Shown one piece after another: positions 44,648-52,770 of a stretch of 64,000 nucleotides of DNA (position 1 is the stretch's first letter; each line of letters starts with the position of its first letter). Source of the stretch: DASXAI01 sp963728985 (GTDB taxonomy: Bacteria > Actinomycetota > Acidimicrobiia > Acidimicrobiales > Ilumatobacteraceae); assembly GCA_963728985.1 (NCBI GenBank), contig CAVSME010000003.1, positions 124,001 to 188,000 of the forward strand, in the 5' to 3' direction. The position numbers were made by a program, and so were the translations under genes. The notes under the pieces are model-generated. The model saw nothing but the letters and a program-made list of their open reading frames with translations, was not told the DNA's origin and searched no databases.

Positions 44648-45826
44648 CTACACGTCGATCTTGTAGAGCTCGGCGGCGTTGTCCTGCAGGATGCGCTTCT
44701 GCACGGCCGGCTCCAACGCGGCGATGGCGGCGCGCACCCGCTCCACGCTGTGCGGGTAGAGACACGTGGGATGGGGGATGTCGGTCTCGAACATGATGCG
44801 GTCAGCGCCGAGGTGCTCGATGGACGACGCCAGCGTGCGGCTCTCGAACCAGAAGCAGCCGTAGAACTGGCGGCGGAAGTACTCCGAGGGCTTCATCGAC
44901 AGGTGGGCCAGGTGCTCGGGCGCCGTCTCCCCGCACTGGTAGTCGAGGGCGTCGAGGAGGAACGGGATCCAGCCGACGCCGCTCTCGACCGACACGAACT
45001 TGAGGTTCGGGTGGCGCTCGGGGACGTCGCTGACCAACAGGTTGACCATCCAGCGGAGCTGGCCCAGGAAGATGGCGGCGCCGCCGAGGCTGATCTTCAC
45101 GTCGCCCGACCACGTCTTGTAGGGCACCTTGCCCGACCAGTCGATGTCACCCTCCGACGCGCCGATGTGGAAGTTGATCGGCATGTCCAGCGCTTCACAG
45201 ATCTCCCAGAAGGGCCGCCAGTCCGGCTGGGCGAAGTTGGGCATGCCGGAGTCGTGCGGGTTCGAGCACATGACGATGCCCTTGGCCCCGTTGCGGTGCA
45301 TGCGATCGACCTCGGCCACACAGGCGTCGATGTCCCACCACGGCACGAGCGCCATCGGCAGGATGCGACCGCCGGACCGCTGCTGGAGGTCGTTCATCCA
45401 GTCGTTGTAGATCTCGACGCAGGCGATGCGCAGCGCCGTGTCCTCCACCTTCAGGAAGTTCTGGTTCCCGAAGCCGCCGACGTTCGGGTACACGATGCCG
45501 TGGCTGATGCCCATGGCGTCCATCAGTTCCAGCCGGGCATCGCAGTCGTACGACGCGGCGTGGACCATCTCGATGTCCTTCTTCAGGAACTGGAGCCCGA
45601 GCATCTTCTCGCCGTCGGGGCCGATGGCGCTGACGGCGGAGTCGCCGGCCAGCGGAACGTCACCGTTCACCACCCACTTCCGGCGCCCCTCGTGCTCACG
45701 GATCTGTGGGACGAGGTCCTTGTACTTGGCTGGCGCCAGCGAGGTCCAGAGGTCGGGCGGTTCGCTCCAGTGGGTGTCGGTGTCGATGATGCTGATGCCG
45801 GGGAAGATCGGGCTCACTGCGGGCAT
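44648..45826 (-). CDS. Amidohydrolase-2 family metal-dependent hydrolase
   Basis: A 392-aa TIM-barrel protein of the ACMS-decarboxylase/amidohydrolase-2 family. The N-terminal motif reads IIDTDTHWSEPPDLW (D-x-H replaces the usual D-x-H-x-H), with INFHIGASEGD for the central histidine and MFETDIPHPTCLYPHS for the final aspartate. Such enzymes decarboxylate or hydrolyse aromatic-ring fragments. The ATG at 45826 is preceded by GAAAGGTGG. It is separate from the LLM operon (convergent), but a shared degradative role is plausible. The 179 bp upstream (45827-46005) contains only small inverted repeats: CGGCGCCG twice (45943-45950, 45956-45963), and TTCTCG/CGAGAA (45979-45984, 45992-45997). Confidence 0.85.
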   Translation of the reverse strand: MPAVSPIFPGISIIDTDTHWSEPPDLWTSLAPAKYKDLVPQIREHEGRRKWVVNGDVPLAGDSAVSAIGPDGEKMLGLQFLKKDIEMVHAASYDCDARLELMDAMGISHGIVYPNVGGFGNQNFLKVEDTALRIACVEIYNDWMNDLQQRSGGRILPMALVPWWDIDACVAEVDRMHRNGAKGIVMCSNPHDSGMPNFAQPDWRPFWEICEALDMPINFHIGASEGDIDWSGKVPYKTWSGDVKISLGGAAIFLGQLRWMVNLLVSDVPERHPNLKFVSVESGVGWIPFLLDALDYQCGETAPEHLAHLSMKPSEYFRRQFYGCFWFESRTLASSIEHLGADRIMFETDIPHPTCLYPHSVERVRAAIAALEPAVQKRILQDNAAELYKIDV

Positions 45827-46005
45827 GGCACGCCACCTTTCGTCCGGGTCGCGGGCCCCCAGAGCGCCGAGACTCCCGGCTCTTCGAATCCGATCTCGGA
45901 ATTCTCAGTCCGCGACCGCGGAGCACACCCCTTCGGGGCCATCGGCGCCGCAGGGCGGCGCCGTGCAGGGCCCTTCAATTCTCGAGCGCAGCGAGAAGCC
46001 CGGGC

Positions 46006-46875
46006 TCAATCGGAGGGCGTCTCCAAGGATGGGCCCGCCGTGATCAGCGGGTCCCGGCCGAGGTTCACGATGCCGGCCACCATCAGGCCGAGAGCGAGGA
46101 CCACGATGATCGCCCGCCAACCGTTCAAGGCGATGCTCTCGTCGAAGAGGGTGATGCCGATCGTCGCTGCCGTCAGCGGCGCCGTGATCTCGATGAGGGG
46201 GAACGTCAGCGTCGGCGCGTTGGCCTGGTAGGCGCTCTGGAGCATCAGCGTCGTGACGATGCCGCTGGCGATCAGCACGTACGGCTGCCACGACCCGAGC
46301 GTGCTGACGATGCCCTCGCCCAGCCGGTCACCGAAGGCCTTGCTCGACACGGCGAGGAACCCGGCGGACAGACCGGCGCACACCGCCAGGGCCACGCCCC
46401 GCACCCGCGACGGACGGCCGGTGGCCCACACGGCGATGACAGCGACGGCGCCCCACACGATGACGCCACAGGCCATCCACCCGCGGATGCCGGCCGTCGC
46501 CTGGCTGCTCGACGTCGGCGAAGCCGAGAGCAGGAAGATGGCGAGGCCGCCGACGACCACGACGGCAGAGCCGAGCTCCCGGGCGCTGAACCGGACGTGG
46601 GTCATGGCGCCCAGCACGAGCAGCGAGAACACCAGCGACGTGGCGATGACGGGCTCGACCACGACCAGCGAGCCCCGCTCGAGCGCCACCGCCTGCAGGC
46701 CGAAGCCGACGATGTCGCAGGCCATGCCCAGCAGCCACAGCGGTCGACGGAGGAGGGCGACCAGGAGGCCCGGGCGCACCGACGAGTCGTCGGACATCGT
46801 CGCCGCCTGCTGGTGCTGCAGCGCGACGCCGGTGCCGAGCATGAAGGCGGCGACCAGCGCGATGACGACGCTCAC
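46006..46875 (-). CDS. DMT-superfamily (NIPA/EamA-like) membrane transporter
   Basis: A 289-aa protein with nine or ten hydrophobic helices. The opening (ALVAAFMLGTGVALQHQQA) and PLWLLGMACDIVGFGLQAVA resemble NIPA-type DMT carriers common in actinobacteria; VVEPVIATSLVFSLLVLG is the conserved repeat helix. Direction and substrate are unknown (Mg2+ transport is known only for eukaryotic NIPA). Start GTG at 46875; the FMN oxidase gene ends 54 bp upstream on the same strand. Confidence 0.8.
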   Translation of the reverse strand: MSVVIALVAAFMLGTGVALQHQQAATMSDDSSVRPGLLVALLRRPLWLLGMACDIVGFGLQAVALERGSLVVVEPVIATSLVFSLLVLGAMTHVRFSARELGSAVVVVGGLAIFLLSASPTSSSQATAGIRGWMACGVIVWGAVAVIAVWATGRPSRVRGVALAVCAGLSAGFLAVSSKAFGDRLGEGIVSTLGSWQPYVLIASGIVTTLMLQSAYQANAPTLTFPLIEITAPLTAATIGITLFDESIALNGWRAIIVVLALGLMVAGIVNLGRDPLITAGPSLETPSD

Positions 46876-46929
46876 GGCGCGTCAGCGTACGCCGCCACCG
46901 GGACCGCTGCGTCGACCGCTCCCCGGCTG

Positions 46930-48115
46930 TCACACGTCCGCAACAGCGACGTCCCCCCGCACCGTGACGCCGGGGGCGCCGACGTTCACCATCGTGGCGT
47001 CGATGGCATCCACGCTCGGTGCCCCGCAGAACGCCATGGCCCGATGGATCTCGTTGCGCATCAGCTCCAGCGCCTGCTCCACGCCCGCCTCGCCGTTGGC
47101 CGCCAGCCCGAACATGTACGGGCGGCCCATCAGCACGGCGTCGGCCCCCAGCGCCAAGGCCTTCACCACGTCCGTGCCACGACGGATGCCGCCGTCCAGG
47201 AACACCTGGGCCCGCCCGCCGGCGGCGGCGACCACCTCGGGCAGCACGTCGATGGTGGCGGGCACACCGTCGAGGTTGCGGCCCCCGTGGTTGGAGACGA
47301 CGAAGCCGTCCACGCCGGCGTCGATCATGGCCGGGACCTCGTCGCCGCGCATGATCCCCTTCACCACGAGCGGTCCCTGCCAGCGCTCCCGCAGCCAACC
47401 CAGCTCGGTGAACGTGACCGACTTGATGTGCAGGATGGCCTCGGCGAAATTCTCGTAGGCCTCGCGGGCGCCCCGCAGCCGGTACGGCGAGCCGCTCTTG
47501 CCGAGCAGGAAGTCCTTGGCCCAGCGCGGCCTCGACAATCCGGCCATCATCAGCCTGGGCGTGATCTGCGGCGGCAGGGTGATGCCGTTGCGCAGGTCCG
47601 TCTCGCGGTACGGCTTGATCATCGTGTCGACGGTGACGCACAGGGTTCGGTACCCGGCCGCCTCGACACGGTCGAGCAGGTGGCGGGTGCGATCGTCGTC
47701 GGGGCTCATGTAGAGCTGGTACCAGAGCGGCCCGGTGGCCACCTTGGCGATGTCCCACGGCGTCTCGCTGGCGCCGCCGGCGATCGCGTAGATCGTGCGG
47801 GCCCGGCCGGCGGCGCGTGCCACCGCGAGCTCGGCCTGCGAGTCGCAGATGCGAGCGAACGAGCACGGATCGAGCATGAGCGGCATGGAGATCTGCTCGC
47901 CCAGCACCGTGGTGGTGAGGTCCACGTTGGACACGTCCTGCATGGCGCGAGGGCGCAACCAGAATCCGTGCGAACGCCTCGCGGTTGGCCCGCAGCGTCA
48001 CGTCGTCACCCGAGCCGCCGTCGATGATGTCGAACACCGCCTTGGGCAGCCGCCGACGGGCCCGGCGCCGCAAGTCCTCGACGTTGTAGACACCTCGGAG
48101 CGGTCGCAGCGGCAT
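46930..48115 (-). pseudogene. FMN-dependent alpha-hydroxy-acid oxidase/dehydrogenase, frameshifted
   Basis: The first ~52 residues, from ATG 48115 (perfect Shine-Dalgarno GGAGGT), read LPKAVFDIIDGGSGDDVTLR and REAFARI in one frame. From about 47957 the match continues in another frame: WLRPRAMQDVSNVDLTTTVL, then GPLWYQLYMSPDDDRT, VVKGIMRGDEVPAMIDAGVD, the active-site SNHGGRNLDG and FLDGGIRRGTDVVKALALGA. Joined, they give a complete ~395-aa enzyme of the lactate oxidase/MftD-like family, with the catalytic His and FMN-phosphate loop intact. One base is lost or gained near GATTCTGGTTG. Probably a sequencing error, otherwise a fresh pseudogene. Divergent from the PadR gene. Confidence 0.82.
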
Positions 48116-48183
48116 GGCACCTCCTTCGGACGAGTGTGTCACGGCCACGGAAGACCGCCACCCGGCGGCCCGCGGGGGAGGTG

Positions 48184-48195
48184 CCACCATGGTGG
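48184..48195. promoter_or_regulatory. 12-bp palindrome before the PadR gene
   Basis: CCACCATGGTGG is a perfect palindrome ending 4 nt before the ATG of the PadR-family gene and lying in the 84-bp divergent spacer to the FMN oxidase. PadR proteins often bind dyads in their own promoter, so it may be an operator; its position on the ribosome site would suit autorepression. A 12-bp palindrome can occur by chance. Confidence 0.35.
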
Positions 48196-48199
48196 GCGC

Positions 48200-48733
48200 A
48201 TGGCACGGACGCGCACGGATTCGCTGCTGCTCGGCGAGTGGGCGTGCCTCGCCATCCTCACCCAAGCGCCGGCGCACGGCTACGACGTCGCGCTGCGCCT
48301 GGCCCCGGCCGGCGACATCGGCCGGGTGTGGTCGCTCAGCCGTTCGCTCACCTACCGCGCCCTCGACCAGCTGGCGCAGCGCGGCCTCGTGACGCCCATC
48401 GCGGAAGAGCGGGGCAAGGCGGGAGGGACGAAGACGATCCTCGCCGCCACCAAAGAGGGCAAGGCGATGGTGAAGCGGTGGCTGCGCGAACCGGTGCGGC
48501 ACCTGCGCGACGTCCGGGGCGAGCTGCTGCTCAAGCTGGTGTTGAGCGACGATCCTGGGCCGCTCCTCGAAGCCCAGCGAGCCTCGTTCGCGCCAGTGGT
48601 CGACGCGCTGGCCGAGACCGAGACGTCACGGCAGGGTCCCGCCGATCCCGTCGCGGTGTGGCGGTACGAGTCGTCTCGGGCCGTGTTGCGCTTCCTGGAA
48701 CGGATGCTGGGCGAGCGGCCCGGCGGCGGCTAG
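48200..48733 (+). CDS. PadR-family transcriptional regulator
   Basis: A 177-aa regulator. Residues 1-85 form the PadR winged helix: LLLGEWACLAILTQAPAHGY, DVALRLAPAGDIGRVWSLSR, LTYRALDQLAQRGLVTPI and KTILAATKEGKA as wing and end. Residues 90-177 are the helical dimerisation part. ATG at 48200 places the helix at the normal position. As PadR regulators usually act on a divergent neighbour, the FMN oxidase gene at 48115 is the likely target. Confidence 0.87.
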   Translation: MARTRTDSLLLGEWACLAILTQAPAHGYDVALRLAPAGDIGRVWSLSRSLTYRALDQLAQRGLVTPIAEERGKAGGTKTILAATKEGKAMVKRWLREPVRHLRDVRGELLLKLVLSDDPGPLLEAQRASFAPVVDALAETETSRQGPADPVAVWRYESSRAVLRFLERMLGERPGGG

Positions 48734-48738
48734 ACGCG

Positions 48739-48786
48739 TCGGTCATGGGTGCCGATCGGCCCGCCAGGCAAGGCAATCGGCACCCA
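48739..48786. repeat. 48-bp intergenic repeat, copy 2
   Basis: Identical in 47 of 48 bases to 33715-33762. The arms TGGGTGCCGAT (48746-48756) and ATCGGCACCCA (48776-48786) pair perfectly. Begins 6 bp after the PadR stop codon, as copy 1 begins just after a stop. The region to 48882 has no gene. Confidence 0.8.
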
Positions 48787-48882
48787 GACGCCGAGGGGCT
48801 CCCAGCTCCCGGACCTCGGACATGGAACCCGGAGTGGCGGCTCGGTACGCTGATCTTCCACAACTGAACCCTTGGGGGGCCG

Positions 48883-50559
48883 GTGGACGATCTCATCATC
48901 ACCAACTGCTCCATCGTCGATGGCACGGGGCAGCCCGCGTTCCACGGCGACGTCTCGGTGAGCGATGGCCTCATCACGGGTGTCGGAAGCGTCGAGGGCG
49001 GCGCCCGCCGCACCATCGACGCCGACGGCGCCCTGCTCACACCCGGCTTCGTGGACATCCACACCCACTTCGACGGCCAGGTGTGCTGGGACAAGCAGGT
49101 GACGCCGTCGTGCTGGCACGGGGTCACCACGGTGGTCATGGGCAACTGCGGCGTCGGGTTCGCACCGGTCCGCCCCGGGACGGAAGACGAGCTCATCGAG
49201 CTGATGGAGTCGGTCGAGGACATCCCCGGCACGGCGCTGCACCAGGGCATCCCGTGGGGCTGGGAGTCCTTCGGCCAGTACCTCGACGCCATCGACACGC
49301 CCTATGCCCTCGACGTCGGCGCTCAGCTCCCCCACGTGGCGCTGCGCCACTACGTGATGGGCGAGCGCTGCTACGACGACGCCACGCCCGACGACCTCGC
49401 GCAGATGGCCGCCCTGGCCCGCGAGGCGTTCGCCGACGGCGCCATGGGGTTCTCCACGTCGCGCTTCTACGGCCACCTCGACAAGGCTGGCAACGCCATC
49501 CCGGGCACGCACGCGTCGGCCGACGAGATGGTGGCCATCGCCGAGGCCCTCACCGGCTTCGACCACGGCGCCATCGAGTTCGTGTCCGACCACCTCGACG
49601 ATCCCGAGGAGCTGCGCTGGATCGAGCACATCGCCCGGCTCACCGGCCGGCCCGTCACCCCGCTCATCGCCGGCAACACCAAGGCCGGCATCTGGCAGCT
49701 GGCTGACAAGCTGAACGCCGAGGGTCTCGCCATCCGCCCGCAGGTGGGCGCCCGGCCGGCATCGGTGCTCATGACCCTCGAGGGCACCGTCAACCCGATG
49801 CGGCAGTTCCCCGCGTATACCGAGATCAGGGACCTGCCGTTCGACGAGCAGCGTCGCCGGTTGCTCGACCCGGCGTTCCGCCAGCGGGTGCTGACCGAGG
49901 AGAGCAAGCGCTCGCGCTACGCCGACACGAACACGATGATCTCCACGTGGGACCGGATGTACGTGCTGCCGGCCGACCTCAGCTACGAGCCGTCGCACCC
50001 CGACTCGCTCGCCGGCATCGCCGAGGCCCAGGGCATCGACGTGCGGGAGGCGCTCATGGACGTGATGGCCCGCAACTGGCCCATCCTGTTCCTGCTCGGT
50101 GGCTACCGCGGCAGCCTGGACGGTCAGGTCAAGGCCATCATGAAGCCGAACGCGCTGTTCGGTCTCTCCGACGGCGGCGCCCACTGTGGTGCGCTGTGCG
50201 ATGCCAGCGTTCCCACGTACATGCTCGCCTACATGACGCGTGATCGCACCAAGGGCGAGCGGCTGCCGGTCGAGGCCGTGGTGCACAAGATGACGCAGGA
50301 CACCGCGCTCGTCTACGGGATGGCCGATCGGGGGGTGGTCGCCCCCGGCTACCGGGCCGACCTGAACCTCATCGACTACGACGCCATCGGCCTCGAGGAT
50401 CCGGAGATGGTGTACGACCTCCCGGCCGGGGGGAAGCGGATCATCCAGCGCTCGCACGGCTACCTCGCCACCTTCTGCCGCGGGGAGTTGACCTTTGACG
50501 CCGGCGAGCACACCGGTGCGCTACCGGGCCGGCTCATCCGCGGCGGCCGAAGGGGTTAG
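48883..50559 (+). CDS. D-aminoacylase-type amidohydrolase
   Basis: A 558-aa paralogue of the protein at 10118. The metal and catalytic motifs are present: HTHFDGQVCWD, MGNCGVGFAP (zinc-binding Cys), STSRFYGHLD and LSDGGAHCGALCD (aspartate). GTG at 48883 follows a GGGGGGCC site; MDDLIITNCSIVDGTG is the usual opening of the family. It overlaps the ferredoxin start region and heads an operon with ferredoxin and P450, so its substrate may be related to the P450 product. Confidence 0.87.
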   Translation: MDDLIITNCSIVDGTGQPAFHGDVSVSDGLITGVGSVEGGARRTIDADGALLTPGFVDIHTHFDGQVCWDKQVTPSCWHGVTTVVMGNCGVGFAPVRPGTEDELIELMESVEDIPGTALHQGIPWGWESFGQYLDAIDTPYALDVGAQLPHVALRHYVMGERCYDDATPDDLAQMAALAREAFADGAMGFSTSRFYGHLDKAGNAIPGTHASADEMVAIAEALTGFDHGAIEFVSDHLDDPEELRWIEHIARLTGRPVTPLIAGNTKAGIWQLADKLNAEGLAIRPQVGARPASVLMTLEGTVNPMRQFPAYTEIRDLPFDEQRRRLLDPAFRQRVLTEESKRSRYADTNTMISTWDRMYVLPADLSYEPSHPDSLAGIAEAQGIDVREALMDVMARNWPILFLLGGYRGSLDGQVKAIMKPNALFGLSDGGAHCGALCDASVPTYMLAYMTRDRTKGERLPVEAVVHKMTQDTALVYGMADRGVVAPGYRADLNLIDYDAIGLEDPEMVYDLPAGGKRIIQRSHGYLATFCRGELTFDAGEHTGALPGRLIRGGRRG

Positions 50560-50758
50560 ACCGATTCGGGTCCACGTCGATCTGGACAAGTGCCAGGGCC
50601 ACAGCCGCTGCTACACGCTGGCACCCGAGGTGTTCGATGTCGATGATGACGGCTATGCCACGGTTCTGATCGAAGGCGACCTACCCGCGGACCTCGTGGA
50701 GAAAGCGGCGCTGGCCGTCGCCAACTGCCCGGAACGCGCCATCAGCGTGGAGGAGTGA
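50516..50758 (+). CDS. [3Fe-4S]-type ferredoxin for a P450
   Basis: A ferredoxin of about 65-80 residues with the pattern VDLDKCQGHSRCYTLAPEVF and a final NCPERAIS. The cysteine ligands C-x2-H-x2-C...C-P with histidine in place of the second cysteine indicate a 3Fe-4S cluster, typical of ferredoxins that serve actinobacterial P450s. The start is uncertain: GTG at 50516 is proposed (TTG at 50495 is the only other option upstream), and either overlaps the amidohydrolase end by 44-65 bp. The P450 gene starts 4 bp after its stop, so it is very likely its electron donor. Confidence 0.85.
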   Translation: MRYRAGSSAAAEGVRPIRVHVDLDKCQGHSRCYTLAPEVFDVDDDGYATVLIEGDLPADLVEKAALAVANCPERAISVEE

Positions 50759-50762
50759 GGCG

Positions 50763-51980
50763 ATGACCACCCCGAACCAGAACCCGCCGGTGACGGACTG
50801 GGCGACGGACTTCGACCACACCGATCCTCGCTGGGCCAGCGATCCGTACCCGATCTGGTCCGAGCTGAGCGAGCGCTGCCCGGTGGCCCACACCGACCGG
50901 TACGGCGGGGCCTGGCTGCCAACGCGCTACGAGGACATCTCGGCCGTCGCCTACGACACCACCCACTTCTCCAGCCAGGCCGTGCTCATGAACAACGCCC
51001 GGCCCCGCATGGCGCCGCCGATCGGGCCGGCGCCGCCCATCACCTCGGACCCGCCGTTCCACCACGACGCCCGGCGGTTGCTGCTGCCGGCGTTCGCCCC
51101 GAAGGTCATCGCCCAACTGGAGCCCGAGATCCGCGCTCTGTGCCGCGATCTGCTCGACGGCCTGAGCGGCCGCGAGCTGGTCGACGGCGCCGTCGACTAC
51201 GCGCAGCACGTCCCAGTCGACGTGATCGCCCGCATGCTCGGGCTCCCGCCGGAAGACGGCGAGGTCTTCCGCGGCTTCGTGCGAGACGTGATCGAGTCGG
51301 TGTTCCTACCGGCCGACGAGCGCGGTGCCCGCTTCGAGGCCATCGGGTCCTACATCGATGCCGCCGTCCAGGATCACATCGACAGCCCGCGCGACGACCT
51401 CATCGGCTACCTCCTCGACGCGGAGCTCGACGGCGAGAAGCTGCCGCCGCGGCAGGTGCGCGGCACCATCGAGCTGCTCTTGATCGCCGGCGTCGACACG
51501 ACGTGGAGCGCGATCGGCGCCAGCATCTGGCACCTGGCCCAGGTACCCGCCGATCGCCGGCGGCTCGTCGACGAGCCCGAGCTCATCCCGGTCGCCATCG
51601 AGGAGTTCCTGCGGGCCTACGCACCGGTCACCATGGCCCGACTGGTGGCGGAGGAGACCGAGCTGCGGGGCTGCCCGATGAAGCCGGGCGAGTGGGTCCT
51701 GCTGCCGTTCCCGGCGGCCAACCGGGACCCGTCCCAGTTCCCCGACGGCGACGAGATCGTGATCGACCGGGCCACGAACCCGCACGCGACGTTCGGGCTC
51801 GGCATCCACCGGTGCCTCGGTTCGAACCTGGCCCGCTTGGAGCTCCGCGTCGCCGTCGAGGAGTGGCTGGCCCGCTTCCCGGACTTCGAGCTGACCGACC
51901 CCGCCGCCGTCACGTGGGCGATCGGTCAGGTGCGCGGCCCCCGCACGTTGCCGCTGCGCATCCTCCAGCAAGCGGGCTGA
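50763..51980 (+). CDS. Cytochrome P450
   Basis: A 405-aa soluble bacterial P450. The I-helix motif LLLIAGVDTTWSAIG, K-helix EEFLR and the heme loop FGLGIHRCLGSNLARLE with cysteine ligand C351 are all present; length is normal for class I P450s. Residues 95-105 (SDPPFHHDARRLL) form the C-helix that contacts heme propionates. It receives electrons from the ferredoxin encoded directly upstream (4 bp). The substrate is unknown. It abuts the convergent enoyl-CoA hydratase gene without a gap. Confidence 0.92.
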   Translation: MTTPNQNPPVTDWATDFDHTDPRWASDPYPIWSELSERCPVAHTDRYGGAWLPTRYEDISAVAYDTTHFSSQAVLMNNARPRMAPPIGPAPPITSDPPFHHDARRLLLPAFAPKVIAQLEPEIRALCRDLLDGLSGRELVDGAVDYAQHVPVDVIARMLGLPPEDGEVFRGFVRDVIESVFLPADERGARFEAIGSYIDAAVQDHIDSPRDDLIGYLLDAELDGEKLPPRQVRGTIELLLIAGVDTTWSAIGASIWHLAQVPADRRRLVDEPELIPVAIEEFLRAYAPVTMARLVAEETELRGCPMKPGEWVLLPFPAANRDPSQFPDGDEIVIDRATNPHATFGLGIHRCLGSNLARLELRVAVEEWLARFPDFELTDPAAVTWAIGQVRGPRTLPLRILQQAG

Positions 51981-52757
51981 TCAGCGCGCCAGGTCGTCGC
52001 CGTGGCGGCCTTCGCCACGCACGAACCGGGCGGCACCGTCTCGGAAGTCCACGTCGAACACGGCCGTGCCCGCCTCGACCTCGTAGCGGATGGCGTCTTC
52101 TTCCGGTAGGGACCACTGGCGCAGCACCGAGCCGCGATCGGCCAGCATCGCGGCGGCGGGCATGCTCGCCAGGTCGAGGGCGAGTGCCTCCGCCTCGCGT
52201 CGTGCCATCCCCCGCGGAACCACCCGGTTGACGAGACCGATGCGGTGGGCCTCGGCGGCGTCGATGGTGCGACCGGTGAGCATGAGGTCGAGGGCGTGGC
52301 TCTGGCCGATCAGGCGGGGCAGCCGCACGGTGGCGCCGTTGGGCATCGGCCCGCCGAAGCGGCGGCACGACACCCCGAACGTGGCGTTCTCGGCCGCCAC
52401 CCGCAGATCGCACCACACCGCCAGGGCGAGACCGGCGGCCAGCGCCGGTCCGTTGACGGCGGCGATCACGGGCTTGCTCAAGTAGCGCCGCGTGACGCCC
52501 TGGTCGACACCGGCCCAGCAGAAGCCGATGGCTGTGCCGTCCTCGATCTCACGGAGGTCGGCGCCGGCACAGAACGACTCGTCGACACCGGTCAGCACCG
52601 CGACGCGAGCGTCGGCGTCCTGCTCGAACGCGGTGAACGCCGTATGGAGGGCGCGGATCATGTCGACCGAGCAGGCGTTGCGGGCGGCGGGCCGATCGAT
52701 CACGACCGTCGTGACGGCGCCGTCGCGCTCGACCTCGATGCACTCGCCGTAGGGCAT
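51981..52757 (-). CDS. Enoyl-CoA hydratase/isomerase (crotonase family)
   Basis: A 258-aa crotonase-fold protein. ITS CoA-binding region is ESFCAGADLREIE, and the oxyanion glycines are in NGPALAAGLALAVWCD; the glutamates of true hydratase are not clear (GVSCRRFGGPMPNGA replaces the usual E-x-x-x-G), so isomerase, hydrolase or dehalogenase activity is possible. A strong Shine-Dalgarno (GAGGAGG) precedes the ATG at 52757. The gene is last in an operon with the selenoprotein (13 bp upstream) and its partner, which links that selenoprotein to acyl-CoA chemistry. Confidence 0.83.
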   Translation of the reverse strand: MPYGECIEVERDGAVTTVVIDRPAARNACSVDMIRALHTAFTAFEQDADARVAVLTGVDESFCAGADLREIEDGTAIGFCWAGVDQGVTRRYLSKPVIAAVNGPALAAGLALAVWCDLRVAAENATFGVSCRRFGGPMPNGATVRLPRLIGQSHALDLMLTGRTIDAAEAHRIGLVNRVVPRGMARREAEALALDLASMPAAAMLADRGSVLRQWSLPEEDAIRYEVEAGTAVFDVDFRDGAARFVRGEGRHGDDLAR

Positions 52758-52770
52758 TGGGGACGCCTCC

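Noticed and set aside
45943..45997. Small inverted repeats between the amidohydrolase and DMT genes as a named element
   Set aside because: Short (6-8 bp) arms and unrelated to the two repeat families; at most a weak terminator for the DMT gene.
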